The translations under genes were made by a program, and so were the position numbers. Below are positions 32,152-40,192 of a DNA stretch of 48,689 bases, one piece after another. Where the stretch lies: positions 1 through 48,689 of the forward strand of contig MSHC01000025.1 of assembly GCA_001940995.1 (NCBI GenBank), in the 5' to 3' direction. How positions within the stretch are numbered: position 1 is the stretch's first letter; the number at the start of each line of letters is the position of its first letter. This DNA comes from Ruminococcus sp. Phil15. Lineage in GTDB: Bacteria > Bacillota > Clostridia > Oscillospirales > Ruminococcaceae. The notes beneath the pieces were generated by a model. It made no database searches and was not told where the DNA came from. It saw nothing but the letters and a program-made list of their open reading frames with translations.

Positions 32152-33510
32152 TTACTGTCTGAGATAAACGCCGTTTTCCTCAATATAATCTTCCATATCG
32201 TCCTTGTAATCGAGATGGAGAGTATCGCTGTCCACAGCCTTTAAAGCACGCTGTCCGATGTCTTTTCTGTAATGGACGTTATCCCAGTTTATCTTTCTGA
32301 CACCGTCGTAAGCCTTGTCCAAAGCTCCCTGTAAAGTGAGTCCGTGAGCTGTGATACCAAGAACACGGCCGCCGTTTGTAAGAAATTTTTCGCCCTCAAA
32401 TTTCGTGCCTGCATGGTAAACCTCGCAGCCGTCAATCTGACCCTTTTCGTCAAGTCCCTTGATCTCAATTCCCTTAGGATAGGAAAGAGGATAGCCGCCG
32501 CTAGCCATAACTACGCAAGCGCACGAGCCTGTTTTCCACTTGATATCAAGCGAATTTAGCGTGTGATTGTAGATAGCTTCAAAAATCTCGTAAAGGTCGC
32601 TGTCGAGAAGCGGAAGAACGACCTGCGTTTCAGGGTCGCCGAAACGGCAGTTGTATTCAATAACCTTAGGTCCTTTTGGAGTAAGCATAAGTCCGAAGTA
32701 CAGACAGCCCTCAAACGTCCTGCCCTCGCTGTTCATTGCATTGACCGTAGGTACAAAAATCTTTTCCATACATTCCTTTGCAATTTCGTCTGTGTAGTAA
32801 GGATTAGGAGCAACTGTTCCCATACCTCCAGTGTTAAGACCCTCATCGTTGTCGTTTGCACGCTTGTGGTCCATTGAAGATATCATTGGAACAACCGTCT
32901 TTCCGTCGGTGAACGAAAGGATGGAGACCTCAGGACCTGTGAGAAATTCTTCCACAACAACAGTAGCGCTGCTCTTGCCGAATTTAAGCTCGTCAATCAT
33001 TTCGTGAACTGCTGTAACAGCCTCCTGCTCGTTCTGTGCAAGAATTACGCCTTTTCCAAGCGCTAGTCCGTCAGCTTTTATAACGGTAGGATAGGCGTCC
33101 TCGCTCTTGATGTAAGCTATTGCGCTTTCGCTGTCGGTGAATACTTCATACTTTGCGGTAGGAATGTTGTACTTCTTCATAAGATCCTTTGAGAAAACCT
33201 TAGAGCCTTCAATAATAGCGGCATTTTTCTTAGGGCCGAATGTCATAAAGCCCTCCGCCTGAAGTGCGTCAACCATACCAAGTACGAGCGGGTCGTCCGG
33301 GGCAACTACGACCATATCGGGTTTAAGCTCCTTTGCAAGCTTCAAAATGCCTTCGATGTCGGTAGCGCCGACATTGAAGCATTCAGCGTACTTTGATATA
33401 CCGCCGTTACCGGGTGCGCAGTATATTTTGCCAACGTGACGGCTTTCGGCAAGCTTCATAATGATAGCGTGTTCTCTGCCGCCTCCGCCGACTACTAATA
33501 TATTTTTCAT
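32152..33510 (-). CDS. purD: Phosphoribosylamine-glycine ligase
   Basis: A 452-aa ATP-grasp enzyme joining glycine to phosphoribosylamine, the second step of purine synthesis. Starts KNILVVGGGGREHAI, the family hallmark; then APGNGGISKYA, VIKADGLALGKGV (ATP-grasp Lys), EEFLTGPEVSILSF, NTGGMGTVAP and IEYNCRFGDPETQ (metal residues). The usual PurD ends near HYRKDIG; about 30 further residues (to NGVYLRQ) form a C-terminal extension. The ATG at 33510 is chosen because AAGGAG sits 10 nt upstream, though the open frame runs further up. The ribosome binding site can pair with CTCC just before the start. Last gene of the pur operon. Confidence 0.93.
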   Translation of the reverse strand: MKNILVVGGGGREHAIIMKLAESRHVGKIYCAPGNGGISKYAECFNVGATDIEGILKLAKELKPDMVVVAPDDPLVLGMVDALQAEGFMTFGPKKNAAIIEGSKVFSKDLMKKYNIPTAKYEVFTDSESAIAYIKSEDAYPTVIKADGLALGKGVILAQNEQEAVTAVHEMIDELKFGKSSATVVVEEFLTGPEVSILSFTDGKTVVPMISSMDHKRANDNDEGLNTGGMGTVAPNPYYTDEIAKECMEKIFVPTVNAMNSEGRTFEGCLYFGLMLTPKGPKVIEYNCRFGDPETQVVLPLLDSDLYEIFEAIYNHTLNSLDIKWKTGSCACVVMASGGYPLSYPKGIEIKGLDEKGQIDGCEVYHAGTKFEGEKFLTNGGRVLGITAHGLTLQGALDKAYDGVRKINWDNVHYRKDIGQRALKAVDSDTLHLDYKDDMEDYIEENGVYLRQ

Positions 33511-33550
33511 GGGAGTTTTTCTCCTTTTTGTTATGTTTTTTCGGAATTTG

Positions 33551-34231
33551 TTATTTTTCTGTGACCTCAATAATTCCCGCCGATGATGAAAGCCTGATAA
33601 CCAACTCGCCGTTTTCGTTATATCTGAATTTGCCGTAGGTTTCAAGGTATTCCTTTACATCGCCGGAGGAAGTAAAATAATGTTCTTTAAGAAAATCCTC
33701 TACTGAAGCGTCAACATCGTCGCTTACGACCATTATTCCGTCATTATTGAAGATCTTTTCGGCAAGGGCGTCAATATCGGTCACGTCCGAAAGTTCAAGC
33801 TCCTCTCCGTTTTCCATGTTTATAGATAAAACTGTCTGCGAAGAGCCTGACTGCTCGTCCTCTCCGAAATAAGCGGTCTGATTGATACACAATATTTTCT
33901 CATTGCTGAAAAGTATAACCGGTTTTGCAGTATAATTATGGGTTCTTGTGTATCTGCTTTCCTCAAGGGATTTGAATTTTTCGTTCAAATCGGACTGCAC
34001 TTTTTCGTTATCCATTCCGGCGATCCGAGCATAGTAAATATCTTCGCCCATCTTCACCATAGTAACGGTATATTTGTCGTTTGAAGCAAGAACCATTTCA
34101 TCGTCGAATTTGGAAACCGAAGAATTCTGGGTGCCTGATGTTTTGTCATTTTCAATATCCGAACCGCAGGCAGTCGTCAGTGACACGGAGAGCATAACGG
34201 ATATTATTAAGGAAAGATATTTTATTTTCAA
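33551..34231 (-). CDS. Lipoprotein with DUF3298-like domain inside the pur operon
   Basis: A 226-aa secreted lipoprotein. The signal peptide is KIKYLSLIISVMLSVSLTTA with the lipobox LTTAC, lipidated Cys at residue 22, then a Ser/Thr/Asn-rich linker. The body (about 50-226) resembles the DUF3298/RsiV-like extracellular domain (pattern VLSINMENGEELELSDV followed by a helix), though similarity is weak. Its start codon is TTG with AAAGGAG 7 nt upstream and no alternative. It lies between purH (41-bp gap) and purD (40-bp gap), in the same direction and without an obvious promoter or terminator, so it is co-transcribed with purine genes. Function unknown. Confidence 0.75.
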   Translation of the reverse strand: MKIKYLSLIISVMLSVSLTTACGSDIENDKTSGTQNSSVSKFDDEMVLASNDKYTVTMVKMGEDIYYARIAGMDNEKVQSDLNEKFKSLEESRYTRTHNYTAKPVILFSNEKILCINQTAYFGEDEQSGSSQTVLSINMENGEELELSDVTDIDALAEKIFNNDGIMVVSDDVDASVEDFLKEHYFTSSGDVKEYLETYGKFRYNENGELVIRLSSSAGIIEVTEK

Positions 34232-34272
34232 AATAATTCTCCTTTGCAGTAAGCCGTTTCGGTTATTATCAA

Positions 34273-35454
34273 TTAATGGTGGAACAGTCTGATTCCTGTG
34301 AATGCCATTGCAATATTGTACTTGTTGCAGGTTTCAATTACGTTGTCATCACGGATAGATCCGCCAGGCTCAGCAATGTATGAAACACCAGACTTCTTGG
34401 CTCTTTCGATGTTGTCACCGAACGGGAAGAATGCGTCAGAGCCAAGGCATACGTCCGTGTTCTTAGCAAGCCATTCCTTCTTTGCTTCTCTTGTGAACAC
34501 CTCAGGCTTAACCTTGAATATCTTCTGCCAAGCGCCCTCTGCGAGTACGTCCTCGTATTCATCGCCGATGTAAACGTCAATAGCGTTATCTCTGTCTGCA
34601 CGGCGGATATCGTCGATGAACTGAAGTCCCATTACCTGTGGGGACTGTCTGAGCCACCAGTTGTCAGCCTTCTGACCTGCAAGTCTTGTGCAGTGGATTC
34701 TTGACTGCTGACCTGCACCGATACCGATAGCCTGTCCGTCCTTAACGTAGCATACGCTGTTTGACTGCGTGTATTTGAGTGTGATAAGCGAAATAATAAG
34801 GTCGTCGAGCTTGTCAGACGGAATATCCTTGTTTTCGGTTACAACGTTGGAAAGAAGCTCTCTGTCAATCTTAAGCTCATTTCTGCCCTGTTCAAAGGAT
34901 ACGCCGTAAACCTGCTTTGTTTCGACCGGGTCGGGCTTGTAGCTTTCGTCAATCTTTAGTATACAGTATGTACCCTTTCTCTTTGACTTGAGAATTTCGA
35001 GTGCCTCATCGTCATAGTCAGGAGCGATTACGCCGTCTGAAACCTCACGCTGAATCATTTTGGCTGTGCAAACATCGACCTTGTCGGAAAGGGAAATGAA
35101 GTCGCCGTAGGACGACATTCTGTCTGCGCCTCTTGCTCTTGCATAAGCACAAGCGAGCGGAGAAAGCTCGCCGAGGTCGTCAACCCAGTAAATCTTCTTC
35201 AAATCCTCGGAAAGCGGTCTGCCGATAGCTGCGCCGGCAGGGGAAACGTGCTTGAACGATGTAGCGGCGCACATACCTGTTGCCGCCTTCAACTCCTTAA
35301 CCAGCTGCCAGCCGTTGAGTGCGTCGAGAAGATTGATATAGCCCGGCTTTCCGCAAAGAACCTCGATAGGAAGCTCCTGTCCGTTTGCCATGTAAACTCT
35401 TGACGGCTTCTGATTTGGGTTACAGCCGTACTTTAACTGCATTTCATTTGCCAT
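34273..35454 (-). CDS. purH: AICAR formyltransferase, stand-alone PurH transformylase domain
   Basis: A 393-aa protein with only the transformylase half of PurH: AICAR plus 10-formyl-THF gives FAICAR. The catalytic Lys-His is K68-H69 in TSFKHVSPAGAA. Other family stretches are LKYGCNPNQKPS at the N-terminus, SYGDFISLSDKVD, QSNSVCYVKDGQAIGIGAGQQSR, DAFFPFGDNIERA and the C-terminal AFTGIRLFHH. The MGS-like IMP cyclohydrolase domain of bifunctional PurH is absent, and cyclisation is supplied by the PurO gene just upstream. AGGAGG precedes the ATG. Confidence 0.92.
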   Translation of the reverse strand: MANEMQLKYGCNPNQKPSRVYMANGQELPIEVLCGKPGYINLLDALNGWQLVKELKAATGMCAATSFKHVSPAGAAIGRPLSEDLKKIYWVDDLGELSPLACAYARARGADRMSSYGDFISLSDKVDVCTAKMIQREVSDGVIAPDYDDEALEILKSKRKGTYCILKIDESYKPDPVETKQVYGVSFEQGRNELKIDRELLSNVVTENKDIPSDKLDDLIISLITLKYTQSNSVCYVKDGQAIGIGAGQQSRIHCTRLAGQKADNWWLRQSPQVMGLQFIDDIRRADRDNAIDVYIGDEYEDVLAEGAWQKIFKVKPEVFTREAKKEWLAKNTDVCLGSDAFFPFGDNIERAKKSGVSYIAEPGGSIRDDNVIETCNKYNIAMAFTGIRLFHH

Positions 35455-35481
35455 AGTAAATGACCTCCTAGTAATTTTGTA

Positions 35482-36198
35482 TTAAACGTTCTTGTTAACG
35501 ATTCTCGACTCGTATTTACCGGTTTCAATATCAATGTATCTTACGAAGAGAGAAACCTTGTTATCCTCGTTGAGATTTGTCCAAATAAGGTCTGTAAGCT
35601 CGTCGATTGAAACATCGGGAAGCTCAACAGTCTTAGGCTCACCTTCAAAGCTTGGAAGCGGATTGCCTGCGCACTTATAGGTATGAATGAACTTAGCGTT
35701 CCCTGCAACAGGATTGCTGTAAGCATATGTATATCTCTGGCAGGAGCTTCCGTCGCCGTCAGCGCTCTTGAGGATAGACAGAGCATAGTTCATATCGCCG
35801 TTTTCAAGATGAATGATACCTGATATTCTTGGGGTGTAGTTTGGAGCGTCGTCCTCAAATTCTCTTGTACGGAGAGCCTGTTCAAATGTGTGCTGTCTGT
35901 CCATAAGGTCGTAGATTGTGTCTGTCTGGTCGCCGTTTGTAACGATTGTCTTGTTGCCCAGCACACGAACAGGGGCGTAGATGATAAGATGTGGGTCAAC
36001 CATCTTTGACGGGTCGAACGCCTGAGTTCTGATGCCCTCGCCGTCCTCGACAAATACTCTGTTACGGCTGTTTTCGCTTCTTCCCATAATGAAGTAAGCG
36101 GTGACAGCCTTTTTGCCGTCAGCAGACTTGCCTATCATAATGCCTCTGCCGTGGTACTCAAGACTCTGGAGCTCTTCTGCAATAGTTTTCTTAATCAT
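35482..36198 (-). CDS. purO: IMP cyclohydrolase, archaeal PurO family
   Basis: A 238-aa protein matching the PurO-type IMP cyclohydrolases first known from methanogens, which close FAICAR to IMP. Typical stretches: YHGRGIMIGKSADGKKAV at the N-terminus (family start YxGRGI), YFIMGRSENSRNRVF, PHLIIYAPVRV, TNGDQTDTI, and YTPRISG with a later SSCQRYTYAY. The neighbouring gene encodes only the formyltransferase, so this fits as the missing last step. AAAGGAAGAG precedes the ATG; purH follows after 27 bp. Confidence 0.9.
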   Translation of the reverse strand: MIKKTIAEELQSLEYHGRGIMIGKSADGKKAVTAYFIMGRSENSRNRVFVEDGEGIRTQAFDPSKMVDPHLIIYAPVRVLGNKTIVTNGDQTDTIYDLMDRQHTFEQALRTREFEDDAPNYTPRISGIIHLENGDMNYALSILKSADGDGSSCQRYTYAYSNPVAGNAKFIHTYKCAGNPLPSFEGEPKTVELPDVSIDELTDLIWTNLNEDNKVSLFVRYIDIETGKYESRIVNKNV

Positions 36199-36262
36199 TT
36201 TAATCTCTTCCTTTCAGAAAAATTTATGTACTGAAATTATTTCCTTGAGTTTTTGTAAAGTC

Positions 36263-36889
36263 CTAGTCCTTTACGATTGCCTTTCCGTCAACGACCTCAA
36301 TCTTGTCGTTGCAGAAAAGGGAAACTGCCTGCGGAAGTATGTTCCACTCGGCCTGCTCCATAACACGCCTCTGTAAAATCTCAGGAGTGTCGCCATTCTT
36401 GACTTCGACAGCCTTTTGGATGATTATAGGACCTCCGTCACAAACCTCCGTCACAAAGTGCACAGTAGCTCCCGTCAGCTTAACTCCCGCTTTCAGCGCT
36501 TCCTCGTGGACGTGAAGTCCGTAATATCCCTTTCCGCAGAAAGAGGGGATAAGAGCAGGGTGTACGTTCATCATCTTATACGGAAACGCCTTAACAATCT
36601 GTTCGTCGAGAATAGTCATAAAGCCTGCGTAAACAATAAGGTCAGCCTTTTCTTCAAGCATCGCATCTGTAACGGCCTTTGTGTATGAAGAAACATCCGC
36701 GTAATCCTTTCTTGGAATTACTCTTGTCGAAATGCCGTTTTGCTTAGCACGTTCGAGTGCGTAAGCCCCCTCTTTCGAGGATATGACGCAGGTAATTTTA
36801 CCGCCCGTTATAATTCCGCTTTTTTGTGCGTCTATTAGAGCCTGGAGATTTGTTCCTCCGCCTGAAACGAGTACAACAATATTTTTCAT
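36263..36889 (-). CDS. purN: Phosphoribosylglycinamide formyltransferase
   Basis: A 208-aa enzyme transferring formyl from 10-formyl-THF to GAR, third step of purine synthesis. It starts KNIVVLVSGGGTNLQALI (phosphate-binding loop). The catalytic trio is N108 and H110 in MNVHPALIPSF and D151 in VCDGGPII. Length is normal. AAAGGAA precedes the ATG. It follows purM after 97 bp that contain a strong hairpin, and precedes purO by 64 bp. Confidence 0.94.
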   Translation of the reverse strand: MKNIVVLVSGGGTNLQALIDAQKSGIITGGKITCVISSKEGAYALERAKQNGISTRVIPRKDYADVSSYTKAVTDAMLEEKADLIVYAGFMTILDEQIVKAFPYKMMNVHPALIPSFCGKGYYGLHVHEEALKAGVKLTGATVHFVTEVCDGGPIIIQKAVEVKNGDTPEILQRRVMEQAEWNILPQAVSLFCNDKIEVVDGKAIVKD

Positions 36890-36933
36890 AGCGTTAAATT
36901 CCTTTCATATAGAGTAAATTTAAGCCTTTTTTT

Positions 36934-36981
36934 AAAACCAAAGAAGGAGGGAACTCCAAGAGAAACTCCCTCCTAAGGTTT
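36934..36981 (-). terminator. Hairpin between purM and purN, possible partial terminator
   Basis: Minus-strand AAACC-TT-AGGAGGGA (36981-36967) pairs with TCCCTCCT (36952-36945) and outer GGTTT (36938-36934), with a 14-nt loop. Only four T then A-rich sequence follow. It could reduce expression of the distal pur genes or mark an RNA processing site. Confidence 0.5.
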
Positions 36982-36986
36982 GATTA

Positions 36987-38021
36987 TCAGCAAATGATTA
37001 CGCCCTCGTCGGACTGGACAAGCTCACCTAGAACATAAGCGTCCTCACCGGAAGCCTTGAGTGATGCGAGAGCCTTGTCAACGTCGTTCTTGTCAACAAC
37101 AACGGTCATTCCAACGCCCATATTGAATGTGTTGAACATATCTCTCTCAGGAATATTGCCTGTTTTCATAATAAGCTCGAAGATTGGGAGAACGTCAACA
37201 GCCGCTCTTTCGATCTTGACAGAAAGTCCCTTAGGGAGCGAACGAGGCATGTTTTCATAGAAACCGCCGCCTGTGATATGGGATATAGCCTTAACGTTGC
37301 AAGCATTGAAAAGGTTAAGGATAGGCTTAACGTATATCTTTGTAGGTGTAAGAAGAGCCTCGCCGAGCGTAGAACCAAGGTGCGACTCATATCTTGAAAG
37401 GTTGGACTCGGTAACGGCAAACACCTTTCTTACAAGCGAGAAACCGTTAGAGTGAACGCCGCTTGACTTAATGCCGATCATAACATCTCCTGCCTTCTGC
37501 GAGTCAGGATTTAAAATCTTGTCCTTGTCTACAACACCGACAGAGAAGCCTGCGAGGTCGTATTCGTCAACAGGGTAGAAGCCCGGCATTTCTGCGGTTT
37601 CTCCGCCTACGAGGGCACAGCCTGCCTGTACGCATCCGTCTGCTATACCGGAAACGATCTTAGCAACCTTTTCAGGATAGTTCTTTCCGACTGCAATATA
37701 GTCGAGGAAGAACAGAGGCTTTGCGCCGCAGCAGATAATGTCATTTACACACATAGCAACGCAGTCGATGCCGACGGTATCGTGCTTGTCCATAAGAAAT
37801 GCAATTTTAAGCTTTGTACCAACTCCGTCAGTACCCGAAACGAGAACAGGCTTCTTGATACCGGTGATATCAAGCTCAAAAAGACCGCCGAATCCGCCGA
37901 TTCCGCTGAGAATGCCGCTTGTCGCGGTTCTTGCAACGTGCTGTTTCATAAGCTCAACGGCCCTGTAGCCTGCGGTTACGTCAACGCCTGCTTCCTTGTA
38001 GCTTTCAGAAAAACTTTTCAT
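36987..38021 (-). CDS. purM: Phosphoribosylformylglycinamidine cyclo-ligase (AIR synthetase)
   Basis: A 344-aa ATP-dependent enzyme closing FGAM to AIR. It begins [20 protein letters not shown]. Conserved stretches: [25 protein letters not shown] (residues 58-73, ATP site), [25 protein letters not shown] in two parts, [10 protein letters not shown] and [13 protein letters not shown]. Length is normal. Ribosome binding site AAAGGAAA, 8 nt from the ATG. It follows purE after a 100-bp gap. No purF, purL or purC is in the window. Confidence 0.95.
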   Translation of the reverse strand: MKSFSESYKEAGVDVTAGYRAVELMKQHVARTATSGILSGIGGFGGLFELDITGIKKPVLVSGTDGVGTKLKIAFLMDKHDTVGIDCVAMCVNDIICCGAKPLFFLDYIAVGKNYPEKVAKIVSGIADGCVQAGCALVGGETAEMPGFYPVDEYDLAGFSVGVVDKDKILNPDSQKAGDVMIGIKSSGVHSNGFSLVRKVFAVTESNLSRYESHLGSTLGEALLTPTKIYVKPILNLFNACNVKAISHITGGGFYENMPRSLPKGLSVKIERAAVDVLPIFELIMKTGNIPERDMFNTFNMGVGMTVVVDKNDVDKALASLKASGEDAYVLGELVQSDEGVIIC

Positions 38022-38121
38022 ATGTATAATTTCCTTTCAATACGGAAAGTGCCAAAAGCAGGTTCCGCAGTATTTTTAATTTTTTAGTCGCCCCGGAACG
38101 ACAGTCAGGTCACGGAATAAA

Positions 38122-38616
38122 TCAGCCGAGCAGAGCTTTCTGGAGTTTTTCGTCCTTTGCAACAACGCCGTCGATCATATCCTGCTTTGCCTTTGAAAGC
38201 TTAGCGTCAAGAGCGTCGTCTGAAAGTGCGAGCATCTGAATTGCAAGAACTGCGGCATTCTTAGCGCCGTCGATAGCAACTGTTGCAACGGGAATACCCG
38301 AAGGCATCATAACGGTTGCCAGAAGAGCGTCAAGTCCGTTCATAGCGCCTGACTTTATCGGAATACCGATAACAGGAAGCGTTGTGTGTCCGGCGATTAC
38401 GCCTGCGAGATGTGCAGCCATACCGGCAGCACAGATGATAACGCCAAAGCCGTTGTCCTTTGCAGAAGAAGCAAACTTGCTTGCAAGCTCAGGAGTTCTG
38501 TGTGCAGACATAACGTGAGCCTCAAACGGGACGCCGTACGCCTTGAGTTCATCAACAGCGCCCTTAACTACAGGTAAATCGCTGTCAGAGCCCATAATAA
38601 TTGCAACCTTTTTCAT
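38122..38616 (-). CDS. purE: N5-carboxyaminoimidazole ribonucleotide mutase, class I
   Basis: A 164-aa enzyme moving the carboxyl group in N5-CAIR to give CAIR. Hallmarks: IIMGSDSDLPV (residues 6-16), HVMSAHRTPE, CAAGMAAHLAGVIAGHT and PIKSGAMNGLDALLATVMMPSGIPVAT in parts. The ATG at 38616 has AAAGGACAG upstream; a longer open frame exists but gives an unusual N-terminus and no ribosome binding site. It is the first gene of the pur operon and is preceded by a leader of about 195 nt with an attenuator-like structure. Confidence 0.94.
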   Translation of the reverse strand: MKKVAIIMGSDSDLPVVKGAVDELKAYGVPFEAHVMSAHRTPELASKFASSAKDNGFGVIICAAGMAAHLAGVIAGHTTLPVIGIPIKSGAMNGLDALLATVMMPSGIPVATVAIDGAKNAAVLAIQMLALSDDALDAKLSKAKQDMIDGVVAKDEKLQKALLG

Positions 38617-38651
38617 AGTGTTCTGTCCTTTCGTTTCTGTGTATTGTAATT

Positions 38652-38686
38652 CAAAAAAGAAAAGTGCAACTTTAAGCGGCTGCACT
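38652..38686 (-). terminator. Leader terminator upstream of purE (attenuator)
   Basis: Minus-strand AGTGCA (38686-38681) pairs with TGCACT (38668-38663); flanking A and T runs extend the stem, and TTTTCTTTTTT follows. It lies between the promoter and purE, so it must be read through for expression. Confidence 0.65.
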
Positions 38687-38703
38687 AATTTTTAAACTGT
38701 TGC
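38666..38703 (-). promoter_or_regulatory. Antiterminator alternative in the purE leader
   Basis: Minus-strand GCAACAGTTTAA (38703-38692) can pair with TTAAAGTTGC (38675-38666): GCAAC/GTTGC plus TTTAA/TTAAA with a 2-nt bulge. The 3' arm overlaps the 3' arm of the leader terminator, so the two folds exclude each other. Confidence 0.55.
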
Positions 38704-38781
38704 GTAAAATGAGTACAAAAACTCACGGCAACCGCAATTGCCGTAAGCGTATGCAAAAAGCTGTGAGCCGAAAGGTATCAT
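38692..38781 (-). CDS. Candidate leader peptide of the pur operon
   Basis: A 29-codon ORF with ATG at 38781, GAGGTG 5 nt upstream, and a TAA (38694-38692) inside the 5' arm of the antiterminator. The peptide (starting MIPFGSQLFAYAYGNCGC) is rich in Phe, Tyr, Gly and Cys but has no run of one amino acid. The DNA also contains a stem, ACGGCAA/TTGCCGT, within the ORF. A ribosome reaching the stop would cover the antiterminator arm and favour termination. An alternative, longer frame starts at 38794 without a good ribosome binding site. Confidence 0.4.
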   Translation of the reverse strand: MIPFGSQLFAYAYGNCGCREFLYSFYATV

Positions 38782-38818
38782 AGTCGCACCTCATTAAACG
38801 CTTATTTTCCCATATATT

Positions 38819-38847
38819 ATTGTATCTTAAAATCAGTTTTTTTTCAA
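38819..38847 (-). promoter_or_regulatory. Promoter of the purine operon
   Basis: Minus-strand TTGAAA (38847-38842), 17-bp spacer, TACAAT (38824-38819); start near 38812. I found no purine riboswitch, ZTP riboswitch or clear PurR box in the leader. Confidence 0.7.
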
Positions 38848-38912
38848 CATATTTTGTATAGAATTTATCACAAATTTCTAAAATCCGATTAGTCATTTTA
38901 GACAAATATCTT

Positions 38913-39137
38913 TTAGTATTTCAAATAATCATCGTCTGAACACCATATATAGCGACCGTTGGAGAGATTTGCGTCTATATGTGCCAAACCGACTGCCGAA
39001 TATGCCGAGTTTATAGTGCTTTCTTGTGCGCGTGTATCTAACGCTTGAAAATCAGCATTGAGAGATTTATTACAGCAAAGCTGGTGATGAAGGTACATTG
39101 GCACGGAAAAGCCTCTTTTGAAATCTCTTTTATTCAT
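38913..39137 (-). CDS. Small hypothetical protein
   Basis: A 74-aa soluble protein with a good ribosome binding site (AAAGAGGTG, 7 nt from ATG). It starts MNKRDFKRGFSVPMYLHH, has a CC pair near residue 22 and a third Cys in YIWCSDDDYLKY at the end. No membrane helix, signal peptide or known motif. It lies alone between the pur promoter and the divergent rsmA gene. I do not recognise the family; it may be lineage-specific. Confidence 0.5.
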   Translation of the reverse strand: MNKRDFKRGFSVPMYLHHQLCCNKSLNADFQALDTRAQESTINSAYSAVGLAHIDANLSNGRYIWCSDDDYLKY

Positions 39138-39198
39138 TTCAGAACACCTCTTTCGTCTTTATCATAAACAAAATATTGCGCATATATTCATAATGCCC

Positions 39199-39227
39199 TT
39201 GACAAGTACGATTAAAAAGTCTACAAT
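39199..39227 (+). promoter_or_regulatory. Promoter of rsmA
   Basis: TTGACA (39199-39204), 17-bp spacer, TACAAT (39222-39227). Confidence 0.8.
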
Positions 39228-39260
39228 AATCTTGACTTAAAATTTTAGGAGAATTACGCT

Positions 39261-40121
39261 TTGGAGAATCTTACAAATATAAACGTCATAAGGGAGCTTT
39301 TTGAAAAACACGGCTTTTCGTTTTCAAAGGCTCTCGGACAAAATTTTCTCGTTAATCCGTCCGTCTGTCCGAAAATAGCCGAGCTTGGCAGAGCGGACAA
39401 AGATCACGGAGTTATTGAAATCGGCACAGGCGTTGGGGTGCTTACAAACGAGCTTGCAAAGAGAGCCAAAAAGGTAGTGGCAATTGAAATCGACGACAGG
39501 CTTATGCCGATTCTCGGAGAAACGCTCGCAGAGTACGATAACGTAAAAATCATAAATGCCGATGTTATGAAAATTGACCTTAAAAGGCTTATAGAGGACG
39601 AGTTTCAGGGTATGAAGATTTCGGTCTGCGCTAATCTCCCATATTACATTACTTCTCCGATCATTATGATGCTTTTGGAGCAAAGACTTCCAATCGACTG
39701 TGTTACCGTTATGGTGCAGAAGGAAGCCGGCACCAGATTATGTGCAAAAATTCCCAGCAGGGAAATGGGCGCAGTTACAGTTGCCGTTAACTACTTTTCA
39801 CAGCCTAAGGTGCTTTTCAACGTTTCAAGAGGCAGCTTTATGCCGTCTCCGAATGTCGATAGCTGTGTTGTACAGTTTGACCTGCACTATGAGGATAAGT
39901 ATGCGGCGGCTGACGAAGCTTTCTTTTTTAAGACGGTAAGAGCCGCTTTTTCACAAAGAAGAAAAACCCTCGTAAATTCGCTTTCTTTCGGACTTCCTAT
40001 GGATAAATCAAAGGTAAACGATGCCATTGGCGAAGCTGGACTTCCGCTCACGGTAAGGCCTGAACAACTCACAATCGACGAACTTATCAGTGTATCGGAA
40101 ACGCTGAAAAACAGAATGTAG
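39261..40121 (+). CDS. rsmA: 16S rRNA dimethyladenosine transferase
   Basis: A 286-aa SAM-dependent methylase that dimethylates two adjacent adenines near the 3' end of 16S rRNA (KsgA). N-terminal KALGQNFLVNPSV is the family signature; the SAM loop is EIGTGVGVLTNELA (about 53-66), then VAIEIDDRL, INADVMKID and the catalytic NLPYYITSPII. C-terminal helical domain with FSQRRKTLVNSL. The start codon is TTG at 39261 with AGGAG 9 nt upstream; no better ATG exists. It has its own promoter and terminator. Confidence 0.95.
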   Translation: MENLTNINVIRELFEKHGFSFSKALGQNFLVNPSVCPKIAELGRADKDHGVIEIGTGVGVLTNELAKRAKKVVAIEIDDRLMPILGETLAEYDNVKIINADVMKIDLKRLIEDEFQGMKISVCANLPYYITSPIIMMLLEQRLPIDCVTVMVQKEAGTRLCAKIPSREMGAVTVAVNYFSQPKVLFNVSRGSFMPSPNVDSCVVQFDLHYEDKYAAADEAFFFKTVRAAFSQRRKTLVNSLSFGLPMDKSKVNDAIGEAGLPLTVRPEQLTIDELISVSETLKNRM

Positions 40122-40130
40122 TCTTTCTTT

Positions 40131-40160
40131 ACCGCAGATGTAAACCGTCTGCGGCTTTTT
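40131..40160 (+). terminator. Terminator of rsmA
   Basis: CCGCAGA (40132-40138), 9-nt loop, TCTGCGG (40148-40154), then CTTTTT. Confidence 0.85.
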
Positions 40161-40192
40161 ATGCCAATTTCATACTTTAATTTTCCGATTTC

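Noticed and set aside
38617-38812. Purine (guanine/adenine) or ZTP riboswitch upstream of purE
   Set aside because: I looked for the three-way junction core of purine riboswitches and the conserved ZTP 3' segment and found neither; a terminator/antiterminator with a leader ORF explains the leader better.
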